DNA of 6,996 bases from assembly GCA_023422975.1 (NCBI GenBank), contig JAFAGF010000247.1, positions 1 to 6,996 on the forward strand, given 5' to 3'. Under the pieces are notes generated by a model that had not been told where the DNA came from, did no database searches, and saw only the letters and a list, made by a program, of their open reading frames with translations. The translations under genes were made by a program, and so were the position numbers. Positions 5,195 to 6,996 of this stretch are shown here, one piece after another. Every line of letters starts with the position of its first letter. The first letter of the stretch is position 1. Origin of the DNA: Pseudomonadota bacterium (GTDB lineage Bacteria > Pseudomonadota > Gammaproteobacteria > Burkholderiales > Burkholderiaceae_C).

Positions 5195-6582
5195 TGGATT
5201 CACCCAAGCAAGCCTCCCTTCACCCAGAGTTTCCAGCCCCCAGCGACCGTATTCCTGCGCTGCAAACTGCCACCGAGCGTGCCAGCGCCAGCTTCAGCCG
5301 GCTGCTGCACATCGAGTCCATGAGCGGCGTCGTGCTGCTCATCGCTGCCGCTGTGGCCCTGCTCTGGGCCAACTCCCCCTGGGCACAAAGCTACTTTGAC
5401 ACCTGGCACGCTCCACTGTCACTGACCATCGGCACCTGGACGGTCAACACCGATCTGCACTTTTTCGTCAACGACGTGCTGATGACCATCTTCTTTCTGG
5501 TCGTCGGCATGGAAATTCGCCGAGAAATCCACAACGGTGCCTTGTCCAGCCTCAGCGAAGCCAGCCTTCCGGTCATTGCGGCCATCGGCGGCGTCGCCGT
5601 GCCAGCACTGATTTATGTGGCCATTGCCGGCAACGATCCGCAGTTGCTCAACGGTTGGGCCATTCCTACGGCCACCGACATTGCATTTGCCGTGGGTGTG
5701 CTGGCACTGCTGGGTAAATCTATTCCCGGTTCGCTGCGCATCTTTTTGCTGGCGCTAGCCATCATTGACGACATCGTCGCCATCTTGATCATCGCCTTCT
5801 TCTACTCCGGCGGTCTGGACTACAGCGGCTTTGGCATCGCCTTTGTTGGGCTGATGCTGGTGCTGTTGTTCAACCGCATGGGCGTTGCCTCCGCATGGCT
5901 GTACGTCATCCCCGGCGCGGTGCTGTGGCTGGGCCTGCTCAAAACCGGCGCTCACCCCACTCTCGCAGGTGTGGTGCTGGGGTTGATGACACCGGTGTCC
6001 ATGCGGCCCGCTCCACGCCACCAACTGGAAGAGGCAAAGCAAGCCCTCTCCCGCGTCTATGTTCAAGCACGCTCGGGCCAATTTGATGCCCATGTGCTGT
6101 ATGAAGAGCTGCATGTAGCCAGCCGCGCCCAGCGCGATTTGCTTCCCCCGGTATTGCGCCTGCCCATGATGCTGCACCCCTGGGTTGCCTTTGCCGTGAT
6201 GCCTATCTTTGCGCTCGCGAATGCGGGGGTGCAGTTTGGAGGTGTTGACCTTGCCGCCACAGGCCCCTCCACCGTTGCCATGGGCATCGTGGCGGGCCTG
6301 CTGCTGGGCAAACCGGTCGGAGTGGTCCTGGCCACCTTCTTGGCCGTCAAAACCGGCCTGTGCAAAATGCCGGAAGGCGTCACTTGGCCAGGTGTGCTGC
6401 TCGTAGGTCTGCTGGCCGGGATTGGCTTTACCATGGCCATTTTTGTGGGTGGCCTGGCCTTTAGCGATCCGCAATTGCTGGCTGCTGCCAAGATGGGCAT
6501 TCTGGGCGCCTCTGCAGCGGCTGCGATTGCAGGTTTGGCTTATGGTTTTGCCATGCGCAAGCGTTTGGGCTCCGCCGTGTAA
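5194..6582 (+). CDS. nhaA: Na+/H+ antiporter NhaA
   Basis: An inner-membrane antiporter that expels Na+ or Li+ in exchange for H+, giving salt and alkaline-pH tolerance. From GTG 5194 it has 462 residues, longer than the 388 of E. coli. Signature residues align in order and spacing with E. coli: Glu107 (E78) in [12 protein letters not shown], Asp162 (D133) in [16 protein letters not shown], Asp192-Asp193 (D163-D164) in [11 protein letters not shown], His254 (H225) in GAHPTLAG, Lys373 (K300) in GKPVG, and the GIGFTM block (G338 region). The extra length is a roughly 40-residue N-terminal extension before the first helix and about 44 residues inserted between His254 and Lys373, in a hydrophilic loop rich in Arg, Gln and Glu that precedes LHPWVAF. 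Upstream in-frame starts (TTG 5125, ATG 5131) would add an Arg-rich stretch unlike the family and lie in a hairpin. The gene stands alone, with its own leader and terminator, and is probably controlled by that leader. Confidence 0.95.
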   Translation: MDSPKQASLHPEFPAPSDRIPALQTATERASASFSRLLHIESMSGVVLLIAAAVALLWANSPWAQSYFDTWHAPLSLTIGTWTVNTDLHFFVNDVLMTIFFLVVGMEIRREIHNGALSSLSEASLPVIAAIGGVAVPALIYVAIAGNDPQLLNGWAIPTATDIAFAVGVLALLGKSIPGSLRIFLLALAIIDDIVAILIIAFFYSGGLDYSGFGIAFVGLMLVLLFNRMGVASAWLYVIPGAVLWLGLLKTGAHPTLAGVVLGLMTPVSMRPAPRHQLEEAKQALSRVYVQARSGQFDAHVLYEELHVASRAQRDLLPPVLRLPMMLHPWVAFAVMPIFALANAGVQFGGVDLAATGPSTVAMGIVAGLLLGKPVGVVLATFLAVKTGLCKMPEGVTWPGVLLVGLLAGIGFTMAIFVGGLAFSDPQLLAAAKMGILGASAAAAIAGLAYGFAMRKRLGSAV

Positions 6583-6596
6583 ACCGCACATCCTCT

Positions 6597-6648
6597 GCCC
6601 CATAAAAAAAGCCGGAGTACATCAGCGACTCCGGCTTTTTTATGGGGC
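6597..6648. terminator. Bidirectional terminator between nhaA and the convergent gene
   Basis: A very long inverted repeat: the left arm 6597-6618 and right arm 6628-6648 pair with a single A bulge. The GC core is GCCGGAGT/ACTCCGGC around a 9-nt loop. It is flanked by seven A on the left and six T on the right, so it reads as an intrinsic terminator on both strands. It starts 14 bases after the nhaA stop codon and ends 12 bases before the stop of the minus-strand gene, serving both. Confidence 0.92.
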
Positions 6649-6660
6649 AACCACCTTGGG

Positions 6661-6996
6661 TTATTCGTGGCGCAAAGCCTCGATTGGATCGAGCTGCGCC
6701 GCACGGCGTGCAGGGAAGTAACCAAACACCACGCCAATCGCAGCAGAGAACACAAAGGACAGCAAGTTCACCGTGGGGTTGAAGATAAAGGGCACTTGCA
6801 TCACCTGCGCCAAGCCGACCGAAGCGACAGCCGCAATCGCAATGCCAATTAGCCCGCCCAAGGCGGCCAACACCACCGCTTCAATCAAGAACTGAAGCAA
6901 TACCTCGCGCTCCAGCGCTCCAATCGCCAGGCGCAAACCAATTTCGCGCGTGCGCTCGGTCACGCTCACCAGCATGATGTTCATGATGCCAATGCC
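6661..6996 (-). CDS. MacB-type ABC transporter permease, C-terminal part
   Basis: Only the last 111 residues are in the window; the gene enters from the right edge and ends with TAA at 6661-6663. The visible part is the C-terminal half of an FtsX-like permease domain. It has GIGIMNIMLVSVTERTREIG at the end of one membrane helix, the coupling-type segment RLAIGALEREVLLQFLIEA, two further hydrophobic segments, and the ending YFPARRAAQLDPIEALRHE, a hallmark of MacB and related exporters. These proteins act with an ATPase (fused in MacB, separate in others), an adaptor and often an outer-membrane channel to export macrolides, peptides or lipoprotein-like substrates. Whether this is a full MacB fusion or a stand-alone permease cannot be told here. 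It converges on nhaA and is unlikely to share its regulation. Confidence 0.9.
   Translation of the reverse strand, partial: GIGIMNIMLVSVTERTREIGLRLAIGALEREVLLQFLIEAVVLAALGGLIGIAIAAVASVGLAQVMQVPFIFNPTVNLLSFVFSAAIGVVFGYFPARRAAQLDPIEALRHE

Noticed and set aside
4896..5207. Minus-strand and plus-strand small frames in the dctM-nhaA gap
   Set aside because: No ribosome site or family resemblance; the region is better explained by RNA structure in front of nhaA.
5755..6603. A 282-codon open frame on the minus strand inside nhaA
   Set aside because: It is a shadow of nhaA codon bias, has His/Gln/Gly-rich composition and its start lies within the terminator.
1..6996. CRISPR array, transposon, tRNA or phage-type element
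   Set aside because: No regularly spaced repeats, no transposase-like frames, no tRNA-like cloverleaf or attachment-site duplication seen on either strand.

Overview
The window looks like ordinary chromosomal DNA from a betaproteobacterium, most likely Burkholderiales and possibly Comamonadaceae. This is inferred from the moderately high GC with GC-rich third codon positions, the style of the proteins, and the gene families present. No ribosomal RNA or marker gene is present to settle the taxon, and there are no mobile elements, tRNAs or CRISPR repeats.

Layout, left to right. Bases 1-351 are AT-richer DNA with no convincing gene. A low-molecular-weight protein tyrosine phosphatase follows (352-855, +). 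Next is a one-component transcription regulator with a ModE/LysR-like winged helix-turn-helix fused to a periplasmic-binding-protein-like (molybdate-type) sensor domain (about 1033-2166, +). A roughly 195-bp gap with a weak terminator-like hairpin, a small palindrome and a possible -10 box leads into a two-gene operon for the membrane half of a TRAP transporter: the small permease DctQ (2361-2972) and the large permease DctM (2993-4750). The operon closes with a strong intrinsic terminator (4771-4804). No TRAP solute-binding protein lies within the window.

The 389 bases between that terminator and nhaA are the most interesting part. They begin with a long imperfect inverted repeat (4820-4913). 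They continue with a GC-rich leader (about 4981-5194) that folds on paper into a nested, multi-helix RNA, followed by two strong hairpins and a 7-bp helix that ends on the likely GTG start of nhaA. Because nhaA genes of several proteobacterial groups are known to be preceded by the nhaA-I RNA (reported as a lithium-sensing riboswitch class), this leader is best read as a candidate member of that class or a relative. The assignment rests on position and visible pairing, not on a consensus match.

NhaA (5194-6582, +) is a Na+/H+ antiporter with all the signature residues. Its gene ends in a very strong bidirectional terminator (6597-6648) shared with a convergent gene on the minus strand. That gene is the C-terminal end of a MacB-type ABC transporter permease and runs off the right edge.

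The regulator may control the TRAP operon because it is the next gene upstream on the same strand. NhaA appears to be a separate transcription unit controlled by its own RNA leader.
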